A DNA stretch of 64,000 nucleotides from Carya illinoinensis (GCF_018687715.1 NC_056758.1:25331001-25395000), one strand, 5' to 3'. Positions 34,840 through 47,341 are shown, counted from the first letter of the stretch. Numbers and translations are program-made. The notes: generated by a model from the sequence alone, not told the origin.

Positions 34840-35546
34840 AAACAAAACATTAGCTTAATTAATAATGTCAAGTTTAAATATGCCTTCACTCAGATATCCC
34901 TTCCCCATAAATTTGCCCTTTTTGTTCGATACAAATTTATCTAACTCAAAAATCAACTTAAATCCAAATTTATTCAGAAGACTACCAAATATAAGATTAT
35001 TTCTAACTTTTAGCAGATACATGTCTTTGAGAGTAAGTATTTTTCCGGAGGTAAACTCCATTTTTATTATACCTTTGCCTTTAACTACGATAGTGGATGA
35101 ATTTTCCATGTAAAGAACATGATCATCTTCCATTGGCTCACACCTATTGAACAAACTCTTGTCTTACAGATATTCATTGTTGTTCCTGAGTCAATCTACC
35201 AAGAGTTATCTTCTTCAAGAGGGTTGGTCTCAAAGATCATAGCCTCAAAATTATCTCTAGAACTAGAGTCCTATATTTTCAGTTTAAGAAAACGACATTT
35301 TATTTTGTAATGGTCATGTTTGCCACAATGGAAGTAACTTACTCCCAAATTCTTCTGATTCTCATTTTGGAAGTGACTTTATTTTCTTCCAAAATTATTC
35401 TTTCTCTTTCAGTTTTCACATCCGGATTCATTGGGTTGTCAAAGTTTACGGGTCTTTCCTTCCTTTACCGTGTGCATGTTGGAGGTCAAAGAGTCATGTT
35501 CTTCCTTACTTTCTCTAAGCTTGATTTATTCTTCTATACGAAGATA
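34840..35546 (-). pseudogene. Copia gag C-terminus and protease remnant of element 2
   Basis: From 35546 leftward: YLRIEE (gag), a zinc knuckle GKHDHYKIKC that has lost its first cysteine, the protease motif IDSGTTMNIC (DSG active site), and MEDDHVLYMENSSTIVVKGKG with TSGKILTLKDMYLLKVRNNL, LLNKFGFKLIFELDKFV and GKGYLSEGIFKLDI. Homology then jumps to RNase H at 34710, so the integrase and reverse transcriptase have been deleted. Confidence 0.88.
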
Positions 35547-38118
35547 GGTAACGCTTCGTTCCCAAAGATCTGGAGAGTTAACTTTTATCACTTAATATCA
35601 ATTTCAATATGACAACTATAAAATTCAGAAAACTCCATAAAATAATAATTTTCACTCAACCCAAATATTCATGTTCTTTCATAGGGACAACAAAGAAATT
35701 CTCAGTAACATAAATTAAAAACTCCCCAATGACTCAAAAATATCCTTAACTCATCAAATCAAAATATTTGAAAATAAATCAATTTAGTAACTATGATTTT
35801 TAGATAAGCACTTGTACCCTCGGACACTTATTCCACTACGATTATCACACATTGTTAAAACTTCCAACTCTTATTCTCCAATTGAACTATCAAAATTATC
35901 TAAAAAAATATTTGGAGATAAGGGATGAGTTATCAATAACTCAGTAAGCAGAGAACATATACTAGTGTACAAACTGAAACATTACATCAGAACATAATTC
36001 AATGTTTAACCCTCGTGGTAGGGTTGTGTAAACCCTGGAGGCCAACCTAGCAGAAACAGAATGTGAATATTTCCTTATTATTCTTAGAGTTTTGAGTGTG
36101 CACATAGGAAATACTACATAGAAAACCACTTTGCTTCCAAAGTGGGTACAACAGAAATAGAAAAGTTGGTACCAACCCGAACTGATGACACAATTTTACA
36201 CCCGTGGTAAGGTCAGAACAGAATAAAAACATAAAAAGAATGTCATGCCAGAGGTTTTCAGAAATCACACCATATCATATCAGAGTACAAAATATTTTCA
36301 GAACATAACAGAATCAGGTCACAAAAATATAATTTACGCACAAAATTTCATATTCGCTCTCTTTTATATAGTTCAGAAATAAAATACCAAAATAGCTCAT
36401 ATCTACACCAGTCATGCCAGAAAAATACTTTATTCTTATACAAAATTTAATGAGTAATGCAAAACAAATAACTAAGGTGTTTCAAAATTATTTTCATAAC
36501 AAAACATACATACTTTTTAAAATCAAACATGTTTCATTTTCCTTTTATGCAAAGTTTAGCATAGGAATCCCGCTTACTTGAATTTCTTAACTTTTTGAAA
36601 CTTTCCTCAACAATGCCGAACAAATATCAATCATCACCTATAAAATAGTCACGTAATTCCCGTAAATTTATACTGGATCACTTATTTCAATATTTAAGCC
36701 TAAGATGACTAAATAACCTATTTTAATTCTTCAAGAACCTAAATTCTCAAAATTCCTTAAATACCATCCTTTTCCAAAACAATCAATTATACACTTAATA
36801 TACTTAACCTAATTCCAACTCAAACATTAGCCTATTTAAGAAATCAAAACCCAACCCATTTAAAAAAGAAAGGTCGCTGAAATAAAAATATTACCCAACC
36901 CAAAATAATTTAGAGCCCGAACTCAACCCAAAAATATTTTACTTCAAAATAATTTAACATAACACACTCATTGAAATAAAAATAAAAATAAAAGAAACCA
37001 AGTAGAAAACAAGCCCACTTAAATAAACCCAATAATTTTCTACAAAAAGACTTGACTCAATGTAAAATTGATTGACTGAAATATATTTTAAAAAAAAAAC
37101 TCAAGCTTTGGTTTATAAAAGTAGAGGGCAAAGTTGTAATTTACCAAAAACAAGGATTCCTACCATCTTTACGGAAGGCACTTTATGAAAAGAGTAATGC
37201 TATATACAATCGTGGAATGTGTAAACGACGCGCAATTGCTTTGAAAAAGAGTGGGGTCCACGATTAAAAAGTTAGTTTTTTTTTTTTCATATGGATCCCA
37301 TATTAATTCACTTTTTTCAAAGAGACTACGTGGTACTTGCACAACCACGACTACAAATATCATTTTTCTTACGAAAATATTAGAACCCAAGTTTTGTTTT
37401 TTGTTTTTTGTTTTGTAGGGATATTATACAGTCACAAGACCAGGGTTGTGCAGAGGAGGCTTACCATGGGGGGAGGGGGGCAGCTGGGAGATGGCTGAGA
37501 CACGGTTGGACTAGGCGGCTGCACATTGAGAGAGAGAGCTCGGTGTGAGAGAGAACGAAGCTCACCGTGTGACTGAAGGTGACTTGGTAGCTTTCTCACA
37601 CGGTGGTTACAGGATTGGGGTACAATGGCTGGCCAGAGGGTTGTGGGTTGGTTGCAGTGGCTCACAATGTTGTGGTAGATGCTCTGTTTGGGGAGCAAAA
37701 ACAAAGGTCCCCTTTCGGTGATGGCTAGTGGTGGCTCCACGTACATTCATGGCACGTGCATGAAGTGGAGTCTATAGGGGCTGTGTGTGAACTTGTGCAA
37801 CACGTGAAAATAAAGTGATGAAAATAAAAAATAAATAAACAAAAAGACTCTTTTATGAATTTTTGGACCTTGACTCAAACAAAAAAAAAAAAACAATAAT
37901 TCAACTAGTTTAAAAAAAAATATCTCTGCCCATAAAAGGATTTTTAAACTAAATACCAAACCCAAGGTAAAATCATAAACTACCAAAACAAAGATTTTAG
38001 GCCCGTAATCTATATTTAAAAAAATATATATTTCAAAACTCAAATGACCTTTTCGCACATATAAAAAAAAAATCCAAAAATTCTTTAAAACAGCCTCACA
38101 CTAGACCTGGGTGTAACG
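35547..38118 (-). mobile_element. Solo LTR nested in copia gag
   Basis: Minus-strand start CGTTACACCCAGG (canonical TGTTACACCC with one change) and end GCGTTACC. It interrupts gag between HL(R) and RIEE codons; removing it and one copy of the flanking AGAT(A/G) pentamer (35542-35546, 38119-38123) restores the EELYQHLRIEE reading. It shares ordered blocks with 19640-24981 (opposite orientation) and its terminus with 7090. No coding region, so it is a solo LTR or a very short non-autonomous element. It carries a MITE at 37193-37365. Confidence 0.78.
37193..37365. mobile_element. MITE inside the solo LTR
   Basis: Terminal inverted repeats: AATGCTATATACAATCGTGG at the left against the complement of CCACGACTACAAATATCATT at the right. 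Internal 'gattacgcgg / ttgcac' words match copies at 39926-40115 and 47342-47500. Confidence 0.78.
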
Positions 38119-38632
38119 AGATGTTGGTATAACTCTTCTAGAGACATTGCCTCCCTTCTATGTTTCAAGCTTCTTTTATAGTTTTTCCATGATTGATGAA
38201 GTTTATCAATAATGGAGGAAACTGATATGGATTCATCCATTTTCATCTCATGTTGAGAGAATTGATCAAGAATATGTATAATCTAATTGAATTGTTCAAG
38301 AACAAGCCTAGAATCTACCATAGTATAATTGAAAGATTTTGTAGCTAGAAATTTATTACTTGTAACATCTTCTAAAAGATACTTAGCCTTAAGTGTGTGT
38401 CATAGCTAGACCCTAGGCTGTTGCTTTGTTTTTGTACGCATCTAACAATGTGTCAAACATTGCATTTCAAATATGTCCCTTGCAAATGTAGTCATCTTGT
38501 TCCCATTTGATCATTGGCCAACTTTAAGCGATTGTCTCATCCTTGTTTGTAGAAGGCTTAGGAGTGGTTAGAACCCTTGAGTTTTACAAAATTCGAAGCA
38601 AACTCTCTCAAGCATTGTCTTAAGATTGTTGG
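38119..38632 (-). pseudogene. Copia gag N-terminal remnant of element 2
   Basis: Leftward from about 38540: KWEQDDYICKGHI, NAMFDTLLDAYKNK, KYLLEDVTSNKFLATKSFNY, DSRLVLEQFNQIIHILDQF, QHEMKMDESISVSSIIDKL, KNYKRSLKHRREAMSLEEL. This is the UBN2-type copia gag. The first part is shifted and contains stops; the extreme N-terminus and the primer-binding site are not recognisable. Confidence 0.88.
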
Positions 38633-39269
38633 TAGGGCTGAAAACCAACGAGTTGGGGTCGGTTTTGGCGCCAAACCGAAACCCCACCGACGTGGGAGAA
38701 TGATACTTACAACTGGCCGAAACCTATCGACTGGGGGAGAGAAAAACTGATTCCATCGGTCTCGACTTGCGTCGGCGCGATCTTCGGTCTATCGTCAGTG
38801 TCGTCTATGGCAGAGGAGCATCATCTGCGACTCTGTCATGGGTGTGTAAAGAAGCTCTGGTAGAGAGAAGTATAGAAGAAACCCTGGCTGGAAGATGAAG
38901 ACAGAGAAGAAGGAAGGGGGGAGTTCGTTTAATGCCCTTTTGGAACGATGTCCTTTGGCTTGTTTGGCTTAAGCCAAACGGCATGGTTCCACTAAATTTT
39001 TTTTCTCAATCAAGGGTCTTAAATGACGCAGTTTCACTCATTAAAGTGAAACGGAGTCGTTTCTCTATAGGTAGAAAATAAAAGAAAAAGCTTATAGCTG
39101 ACGTCGGCCGGTTCAACAGTTTTTCCTAGGGTCGAACTGCAAATTAAACCAGGCAATGTCAGTTCATGTATATTTAACTCAACTGTCGACCGGTTCTTTG
39201 CCAGTTTTGATGTTCAACGGTCTGTTGCCGTCGGTGTAGGCCAGTTTTTTGATTCGGTGTACAACCCTA
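38633..39269. mobile_element. hAT-like non-autonomous element, 637 bp
   Basis: TAGGGCTGAAAACC at the left and GGTGTACAACCCTA at the right are imperfect inverted termini, flanked by a perfect 8-bp duplication ATTGTTGG (38625-38632, 39270-39277). It sits exactly on the gag/LTR border of copia element 2. Subterminal regions are rich in CGGT/ACCG words; the centre holds an imperfect hairpin AAATGACGCAGTTTCACT / AGTGAAACGGAGTCGTTT at 39021-39062. No coding capacity. Confidence 0.9.
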
Positions 39270-39271
39270 AT

Positions 39272-40373
39272 TGTTGGTGCAAAGAGGTTGCAAAACAAAA
39301 ATTATTGAGAGAAAAGTTTGCTACAAAGCATTTTACAATGTCACTTTCCTTAAGACAATATTCACTTCCACTAATAACGGTATGCACACGGGTTATAAGT
39401 GAATTTGCCTCCAAGATACAATAAATCCTAGAGCAAGTCTATTTGTCTAACTATGTTATGCACACACGAAATTAGATCCCAAATACCCTCAGACTTTAGT
39501 ACTATTCAACCAAGAAATTAGAAATATGTTCTTTGCAGAATAAACAGACCCTAATAACAAATTTTGAAGAAATGAAAACTTATGAGAGAAATAGAATCTT
39601 GAAATTGCCTTCTAAGATTGTTAAATTCGTAGGCCAATGCGTCTATTTATACATAACCAAAGGCAGTAAACGAAAAGTTATAACTTTTCATTTTTCTGAA
39701 ATCTAATCTGAACATGTATATTTATTATGCATGTTACTATGTGATACAAAGGTTGGACTTGTTCCAATGGTCACCACACTTCTCCACCAACCGGCTAGCC
39801 CAAGTTTGACTCTCACTCGGCACTATTTGGGCATTTTATTTTTCCCATGCATTGCAGTGCCTCACGCTTGTACCCCTTGACGCACACCATGGTATGTATG
39901 GAGTAGGCTCTTTATAAATTAATAAAGAAAAATGATATCTACAATCATGTAGTGTGCAAGTGCAAGCGCCGTGCAAGAGCCACGCAATCCCTTTAGAACA
40001 AGTAAGTAAATATGAGTCTTACATGAAAAAAAATTAATTTTTTAATAGTGTGCTCCACTCTTTTTTAAAACGATTACGCGGCGTTTACATACTTCACGAC
40101 TGTATGTAGCATTACTCATCAATATAAACCCCTCTTGTCGTGGGCGTGATTCGGACCCCAACCACCCAGCCCTTTGGGTAAAACTAGGGTATCAATACCA
40201 CTAATCCAGTGAAAGGCTTTTAATGTATATATGGACCCAAAGTATCATAAGCCTTATAAACTTTCCATAACTTATTTTTTCCTAATATAATTCAGAACTT
40301 CCAAAATAAAACCCAAAATATTAATAATAATAAATATAATATATAATTAATTATTTTGAAAATATTTCTGACA
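39272..40373 (-). repeat. 5' LTR of copia element 2 (LTR-B)
   Basis: 1102 bp; includes a MITE at about 39926-40115 that LTR-A lacks. The first six bases overlap the right target duplication of the hAT-like element. Confidence 0.92.
39926..40115. mobile_element. MITE inside LTR-B
   Basis: Starts 'aaaaatgatatctacaatcatgtag' and ends 'acgactgtatgtagcattactcat'; the termini are inverted repeats. LTR-A reads straight through this position (aatcaatgaaaacccctc), so the insertion followed integration of the copia element. Borders approximate to a few bases. Confidence 0.8.
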
Positions 40374-40378
40374 TAAAA

Positions 40379-40908
40379 TTATATTTATAAAAATAATTTT
40401 CAATTAACTTGATGTTTTATAATTAAATAAAAATACCACAATTTCATATTTCAAAAATATCTCATAAGTATTCCTTTTGCATGCAATGAATGGATGGCAT
40501 TGTAGAGATTAACTTCAAACCGGTTGTGTCGTAAAGAGGGGATTTACACCCTCCAATAACTGACTGACACATTATTATTTTAAGGAGAAAAAAATAGAAC
40601 CGGCCTCACTCAAAAAATCACTCTTGTACGTGTGCTCCTTTTTGTCCCCTCTCTCTCTTAAGCTGAATGAAAAAAATTGGTCTTCTCTCTCTCTCTCTAT
40701 CCCTCTTTCCCTCTTCTCAAGCCGCATCCCGCAGTCTCTCTCCTCAAGCGCATCTGAAATCTCATGCTCCTACAAATTATTTTTTCTTCTCGACAGTTAT
40801 GGATAATAAAATCTAATTTGCATAGCTCAATGATGGATCGGATGTGTCACTCAGAACTTTATATATATCTAGTCTAATTTAATGCAATTTAGCTCTTCCA
40901 ATCAAAGT
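40379..40908. other. AT-rich then CT-rich intergenic DNA
   Basis: A CT-rich tract (about 40640-40750) gives a serine/leucine-rich 60-codon frame with no family motif. No gene called. Confidence 0.4.
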
Positions 40909-41272
40909 TTTGAATATCGTACTGGTCAAGGCACTGGAATGAAATATTTCAGTACCGATACCGTTTCGTACACCGTTTCGGGATAGTCGATATATAAATA
41001 AATTATATATATAAATTATATTTCAAAATAATAGTCTATATATGAATAAATTATACATGAATACATATATATAAATTATAAATAGTCTGGTCTGAATTGA
41101 GGATCAAAAAATGAGCTTACAGTTTGAAGAAATGAAAAAAAAAAAAGGGTAAAGGCCGAAATACCAGCCGGTACGTAGGCCGGTATAGGCCGAAATATAG
41201 GCCGGTATGAAATAGATACAATACCTGTACCGGCCGGACCAGTGGCCGGTACGGTACGGTATTAAAAACAAC
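40909..41272. repeat. GTACCGG-rich inverted-repeat element
   Basis: GTTTTGAATATCGTACTGG at the left is mirrored by CCGGTACGGTACGGTATTAAAAAC at the right, and the interior has about a dozen CCGGT/ACCGG words flanking an AT-rich core. TTCCAAT occurs just outside both ends, compatible with a decayed 9-bp duplication. It resembles the hAT-like set in design but has different termini. Confidence 0.6.
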
Positions 41273-42603
41273 AGTTCCAATACTTTATTTATTGAATGGG
41301 GATGTCAAGCAGCGTCTCATGTTCACTTGTTAATTTGAAATTGAAATTCTCAATGTACCCCTGTAAAATCACGAAATTATCTACCAATTTTCTTGAACAA
41401 AATGGTTAGATCTCAATATTATGATTATTAAACGAATGAAATATTTAAAGAAAATAAACAAACTTGCATAACACAACCATTGGTTACAAAGGGAAATATT
41501 TTGAAAAACTCTTTAAAGGTAAAACCCTACAGGACAGCCAAATCCAGAAAAATCAATCTTATTATTTAAAAATCAATTACAAGTATTAATCAATTATAAA
41601 ACTTTTACAACTTGACTCTCTTACTTGTCCAAACGATCTGTTTTTCTTCTACCGCAGTAGCAGCTAGAACCTCTAGTGATATTCAAATATTGCATTTTCT
41701 CATGAAACTCCAGTGGCTGAAATCCAATCAACGATCCTTTACAGTTGAAGCACGATCACACTCAAGGAGAGATGAAAGACAAAGTGAAATTTTTCAAGTG
41801 AATTTTCTCTCACAAGAACTCAGAATATCCTCTCTAGAATTCCTGGCTAAAACTCGTTACAGAGTTATAAAATTGAATCTCTCTAAACAGAAAGTCCAGA
41901 AAGAGTTCATGTCGAGATAGGATTCTGCTGACAGTTAGCAATAGTCGTGAAGACGTGTCCTGACGGATTGCTAACATTTTGTAATAACTCTTTCTTGCGG
42001 TGACTGATCTCTGTTCAACTTTTGTTCTAGATAAATCTAGATCTTCATGGACTCAATTTTTATCTAAACAACTTATCTAAAGACCTATAAGACTTCTAGA
42101 TAAATTCAATATTGTTTAGAGATAAATTAATAATTATTTTACATTCATCCAACAATTATAAATATAGTGATAAGATAAGTCTTATCATTTAGTCATCTAA
42201 TTTTAGCCAACTTTTATATTTACATAAATGAATTTTGTTTCTTTTTTATACTGGTTTTGAGATTTGAAGTATAATGGCTAGAGGCAACTTTCTGATCTTT
42301 TGTGAGACTTGAATCATGGTTTTGGCTCAAAATTGTTGATGTTATGGTTGTGAATCTAGTATATTTTATCTTTTCTAAAAAAAAAAAAAACGAATCTAGT
42401 ATATTTTATGTATTTAGGAGCTGATGTTGTGTTTGTGTTCTTTTTATCTAGCTGTGAGTTACTAGTTAGGGAGTATCTGGTTGAGTTTGTGGCCATTCAT
42501 TTTCTGTAACTTGATTTATACTTGCTCGGATTGTATGGGGTAAAATATATTTTAGTTGTGAATCTGGGCTGATGTACGTTTTAGGGACCGATATTGATAA
42601 TCT

Positions 42604-42607
<4 letters not shown>

Positions 42608-42637
<30 letters not shown>
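42608..42637. repeat. (GA)15 microsatellite
   Basis: Thirty bases of uninterrupted GA. Confidence 0.98.
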
Positions 42638-42639
<2 letters not shown>

Positions 42640-44474
42640 ATTACAATTTTCTTCGTTCGGCTTGAGAGAGGTAGAGTGGAGAAGCGCGGAGAGGTGATTG
42701 TTTGAATCAGATAGTTCTGCTTTTTAAAATGATGAGGTGTCGGCCAGTTATTAGAAGGTGAAAATCTCCTCTTTACACCTCAACGGGTTACTAGCCTCTG
42801 ATCTCGTCCTAGGGAAAGCATCCAATGAGATGGTGATGAGGCCAATTTTGAAGGACAATTATGCAGAAGTATCCTGCATCGTCCACGTAGACGACATTGA
42901 TCTGTCATGAACCAGCTTTCTTCTTTGGCAGTGGTCACAAGTGCACTGTCCTTTCTCTGCAATTAATACCCCTTCTCCAAAAACTAGGGCAAATACTCCT
43001 AATTTAGTGCTTTCTCTAAAGACAAACCACTTTTTAAAAAAAATATATATATATATATATATTTAGAAATCTCGTGCAATAGCATCTGATGGTGAATGGG
43101 CAACTTTCCTGGTGTGATATCGTATACTGTAAAAGGTAACATTGGATAGAATCTTGTAGTACGTAATTTTGACGTAGATCATTTAAAAAATAAATGTGAG
43201 GCTTATTATTAAAAATAAAATTTATGTGAGTCTTATATTTATCTATTTTTTTTAAATATAACATATGATATTTAAACATTTTTAAATTGTAAATATCTTT
43301 TCCATACGGCAAATTATATTTTCAAAGCCGCTTTAGAGCGGTCGGGCTGTTTTTCAACCAATAACAGACACTAATTAAATTTTAACACCTGTATTATTTT
43401 ACATTAAGTAAAAAAAAAATACATCACACTGGATTATTATCTGCATCACCACTAAGCCCGAACAGTCTGCCAGAGATAGAGAATCAAAGAGGGTCCCTTT
43501 TTCTTTTATCTTTCTTCGATTTTGTATTCAATCGAATAAACTTGCTGGGTGTAAAGCCACAAATTTGAAGTCTCAATGCCTTTTCATTTCATCGTTTTAT
43601 TTTTCCTAATCGGATTGCAATCTTTGTATCATTGTCTGATTCTTTGAATATCGCTGTTTTTTCTGGTTAACTCTTGTAATACCGATAATCATTAGCCCAA
43701 CAAATAAAATAGTCGTTACCTCTTTGTTTGGTTCGCGAGAAAAAAGAAATAATAAAAAAGAACATAATCGTGGGAGTAATCTTTAGGAGCCACTTCCTAG
43801 AGTGTTTCATCCATTTTCTCATTTTCCCCTGTTCTTGCCAGAGAACTAACCAGACCCTACAATGCAACGAAAATAGAATCCAACCCAAGGCTACATAAAA
43901 AACTCACGAGATCCATCCCTTAAAAGTAAAGCACCATCCCTTCAAAGGAAATACACGTTGACGCTTTACATTGGTTGTGAGGCTTCCAAGGTTAGTTAAT
44001 GGTTACCCACTTACTCTCCCTTTACTCGGTAGTGTTTGGAGATTCCTTACTGTTTGGGGATACGAAGCCATGGAAAAGAGTTTGTGAAGAGATGTCGACA
44101 GAGATCAACCTTCTTTTTGAGAATGGAAATACCTTCTTGCCAGTCTCGTTTTTCAGATTCTCTATTTTTATTGATTGATGGATTATCCCTGTTTTAATTT
44201 CACAAACAATTTCTAAGATCTCTAGTTCAAATATTTTCGTTTGTCCTGCAGCAGGGAAGAGATTAGAATGGAGGAGTTTGCATGCATTTCTTTCTCCTGC
44301 AGTGGGTCACATGATAGATAAAATGTTAGACCTACTTGGAGGTCACCCATTGGAGGGCTGCTGATTGGAGTAAAACAGTCCGACCGGTTTTAAGATTTAC
44401 TCTTATATTTTTAGCCAGATTTCATCCTATGCCAAACAGAAGTGATCAAATATAAAAAGATTATATAAAAATAA

Positions 44475-44585
44475 ATTCACAAAATAGCGTGGTTTTATAT
44501 AATCCGTTAAATTTACTTTATAATAAAATTAATTATACAATCTAATGTACAACGTAAAGTAATGTTACTTTGTGAATTTATAGCC
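44475..44585. mobile_element. Small MITE-like hairpin
   Basis: ATAAATTCACAAAATA at the left pairs with TACTTTGTGAATTTAT at the right, about 110 bp overall; no clear target duplication. Confidence 0.5.
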
Positions 44586-46117
44586 AAAGTATTTCTCCAA
44601 TATGATTAGTACTGGCGCTCAAAGTTCAAACACCAGAGACGAAATTCTCCCAAATTAATTTTTTGGGGAAAATACAAAAATGAAAGGCTTCCCTTGGTGT
44701 ATGCAATCTAATTGCCCACTAGATTTGTCATTGCTATTTACAAACAACATTTGGTCTATTTTGAGGCCAGATTGCATCCTAATTATATTCCAGTTTTCCC
44801 GGGTGTTTCAGGTAGCTTCAACCCGGCCTGCACCAACCTGATCATGAGTGATGATTATCCATAGAAGTTAAAACAGGCATGACCCGGTGGCCTAGTACCA
44901 CTCAGGCGTCAGATCGAAGATGTAGAAATTTCATGGAAATAAAGAAAAGCAAATTTTATCAAGATACTGCTCGATCGACATTATAGAATGCATGTCGTCG
45001 TGCATGGGACACAGTATAAGACAAGTCCTTCCTGGCCGGAGATCTTATACAGAGTGATAACATAATCATATGTCTCTGATATATCACTTTCCTATGTATC
45101 ATTGCAGATCACAGTGGACCAACGTCTATGCCAAATGCATCGATTATTATTTTTATTTAATTCCAATAATGCAGAAAGTAGCTAAAAATATTGCCTTGGT
45201 ACGTACGTATATATGTATAGTCCACATTTATCTTAATTTGTGCAGTAAATGAGTGCTTTGTTTTTAGGTTTTCTGGAGCTAGCAGTACAGGAAATGATCT
45301 GTCTGCAATGTTAATGAGTTCTTATTGAGATGTACATACGTACAGATTGGCTGAAAACTCTCTCCAAACACGCTTTTTTGCCTTTAACGGCATCTCTCGT
45401 CGATATATCTACAGGTTTCCGTGACTAGCTAAACGGTGTCCTTTTCACAGTTATGCATGCCAATTAAGTTATGATTACTCATTCCTATATATAGTCACAA
45501 AACTTCAAAATATTGTAGCAAAGTTTACTATCTATTAATAGTACTTATTCTACTCTATTATGTACAGAGGTGCATGTGATAATTGATATTGCTTAAATGG
45601 TAAGATTTGATTTGTAAAATTTAAATTTTAAATCAAATTATATATAATACTTAAGCAGTATGTGATGTAGATATCTTAGAATAAGACTACTTATCTATTT
45701 ATAATGTTAAGCATGTAGTTTCTATCAACTAATTACTTGGATTGAAGAATTGGCAATTAATTGTAATTCATTCTTTTAATCTCCAACTCTAGCTGCTCAT
45801 TAAAATGATATTTTTTAAGTGTTTATTCATTTAATTGGTCTATTGATAAAATATCATCACGTTAAATATGTGTGATAAACACTAAACAATATATAATACC
45901 ACATGACCACCTACCACATGATGTAGACTCTCTCTCTTTCTCTCTCTCAATGCATATAGCCAAACACTATTAGCACAAATAAATAGGGCCTCACTCCTCG
46001 AGTCTTTCTCTCACCTGTCTTCCTCTATAATTTCTAATATTTCCGTCTCTCTCTCCTAGCTAGCTAGCTAGCTAGGCCTGCGAAAGTGAATCTAGCAGAT
46101 CAAGAGTACTCGTGAGG

Positions 46118-46813
46118 ATGCCAATTAGCACACTGGGAAGAAACATCAACCTCTGTTTCATGAAGATCAAATGGCCTCCCTCACCCCAATCCCCTTCATC
46201 ACAAACCACAGATCATGATCATCATCATGACCATACATTAATACCCACCACCACCTCCACATCAACCCGCATGATCAGAAACTTTAACTCCCTCTATGAC
46301 CATACCTCTGACTCATCTGACTCCTCTCTCTGCGCCACTGCCTCCTCCTCCTCCTATGTCGAGCCCAACCAGGATGAAGACACAACCGCCACCGCTGCAG
46401 ACTTCGCCTCCGCCTTTGCCTCCCAACGCTTCTTCTTCTCCTCGCCTGGCCGCTCCAACTCCATTGTCAAATCCACCATTGATGAGCTGAACTTACCATC
46501 CATTATTGCAGCAGCACAAAAGCCAGAGAAGGTGTTCAACAACGGCGTGCCGGTCCCCAAGTACTCACCGGACCCCTACGCCGACTTCAGACGCTCCATG
46601 CAGGAGATGGTAGAGGCGCGTGAGCTCGTGGACGTGAAATCCAACTGGGAATTCTTGCATGAGCTTCTTTTGTGCTATCTTGCGCTCAATCCTAAGAACA
46701 CCCACAAGTTCATTGTGGGAGCTTTTGCGGATCTACTCGTCAGCCTCATGTCGCAGCAACCGTCCGAGGGTTATAGGCACACAGATCCTAACCTTGCTCG
46801 TTGCTATGAATAA
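46118..46813 (+). CDS. OFP: OVATE family protein (transcriptional repressor)
   Basis: Single-exon 231-codon gene. The C-terminal OVATE domain (about residues 144-211) is intact: VPVPKYSPDPYADFRRSMQE, MVEARELVDVKSNWEFLHEL, LLCYLALNPKNTHKFIVGAF and ADLLVSLM. OVATE proteins are plant-specific repressors that bind TALE homeodomain factors and microtubule-associated TRM proteins and influence organ shape and secondary wall formation. The N-terminal part is low-complexity: a basic start, a His-rich run (DHDHHHDH), then Ser/Thr-rich and an SPGRSNSIVKSTIDEL stretch, as usual for the family. The ATG at 46118 is chosen because the frame further upstream has only a GTG. Length fits the smaller OFPs (OFP12/15/16-like), but the exact member cannot be decided. 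No disabling changes seen; it converges with the IDM1-like gene. Confidence 0.95.
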   Translation: MPISTLGRNINLCFMKIKWPPSPQSPSSQTTDHDHHHDHTLIPTTTSTSTRMIRNFNSLYDHTSDSSDSSLCATASSSSYVEPNQDEDTTATAADFASAFASQRFFFSSPGRSNSIVKSTIDELNLPSIIAAAQKPEKVFNNGVPVPKYSPDPYADFRRSMQEMVEARELVDVKSNWEFLHELLLCYLALNPKNTHKFIVGAFADLLVSLMSQQPSEGYRHTDPNLARCYE

Positions 46814-47341
46814 CTGTGAAACTTCAATACGGTTAAATTAAATTAAGGTGCTTAAGACATGCAAAGCATGTACATGTAACGTGGGTGTCAGTTAATATTG
46901 ATGATCAACTATATAGTTGTGGGGAACTAAGGTTGGTCCACCTTTTTAGAGTAATCTATTAATTATTTCAGCCTTATCCTTCATGCTGCATGCATGATTT
47001 CTTTTCATATACTTGCATGATTTATTTTCCATGAGACATTTATATATTTTTAGGCGATTTTACTTTCAAGTTCATCTTGTAATTAATGTTACATATATAT
47101 GTAGAAAGGCAATTAATTAACGTCGCGCGTATTGTTTAGGTAATTTGAGAATTGAACATTTTTAGGCATGATACAAGCGACATATGCATTAACTTTTAGG
47201 TTCCATATATAAGTAAGACGTACATACAAAACACACTGATTTTTCAAGTTTCAACCCTGACCCCCACCCTCTCTCGGAATGGGATCCTTTGTCCTTTTGC
47301 TTGGGTAGACACAACTCATGGTTTATTGTTACATTTTGAGA

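Larger units (their letters stand above)
32638..40373 (-). mobile_element. Ty1/copia retrotransposon 2, with nested insertions
   Basis: Two direct repeats of about 1 kb (32638-33625 and 39272-40373) bound the element, each starting TGTTGGTGCAAAG on the plus strand and ending in ACA. A perfect 5-bp target duplication TAAAA lies at 32633-32637 and 40374-40378. A polypurine tract lies next to the left LTR, which is therefore the 3' LTR of a minus-strand element. The interior keeps gag, protease and part of RNase H but lacks integrase and reverse transcriptase. Later insertions are a solo LTR (35547-38118), a hAT-like element (38633-39269) and MITEs (33140-33339, 37193-37365, about 39926-40115). 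Confidence 0.93.
41273..46117. other. Intergenic DNA upstream of the OFP gene
   Basis: No coding region recognised. A 102-codon plus-strand frame at 41612-41920 lacks motifs. Contains (GA)15 at 42608-42637, small hairpin elements (44475-44585 and about 45588-45660), and CT-rich leader-like DNA at 45928-46070 just upstream of the OFP start, with a possible TATA-like AATAAATA near 45977. Confidence 0.5.
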
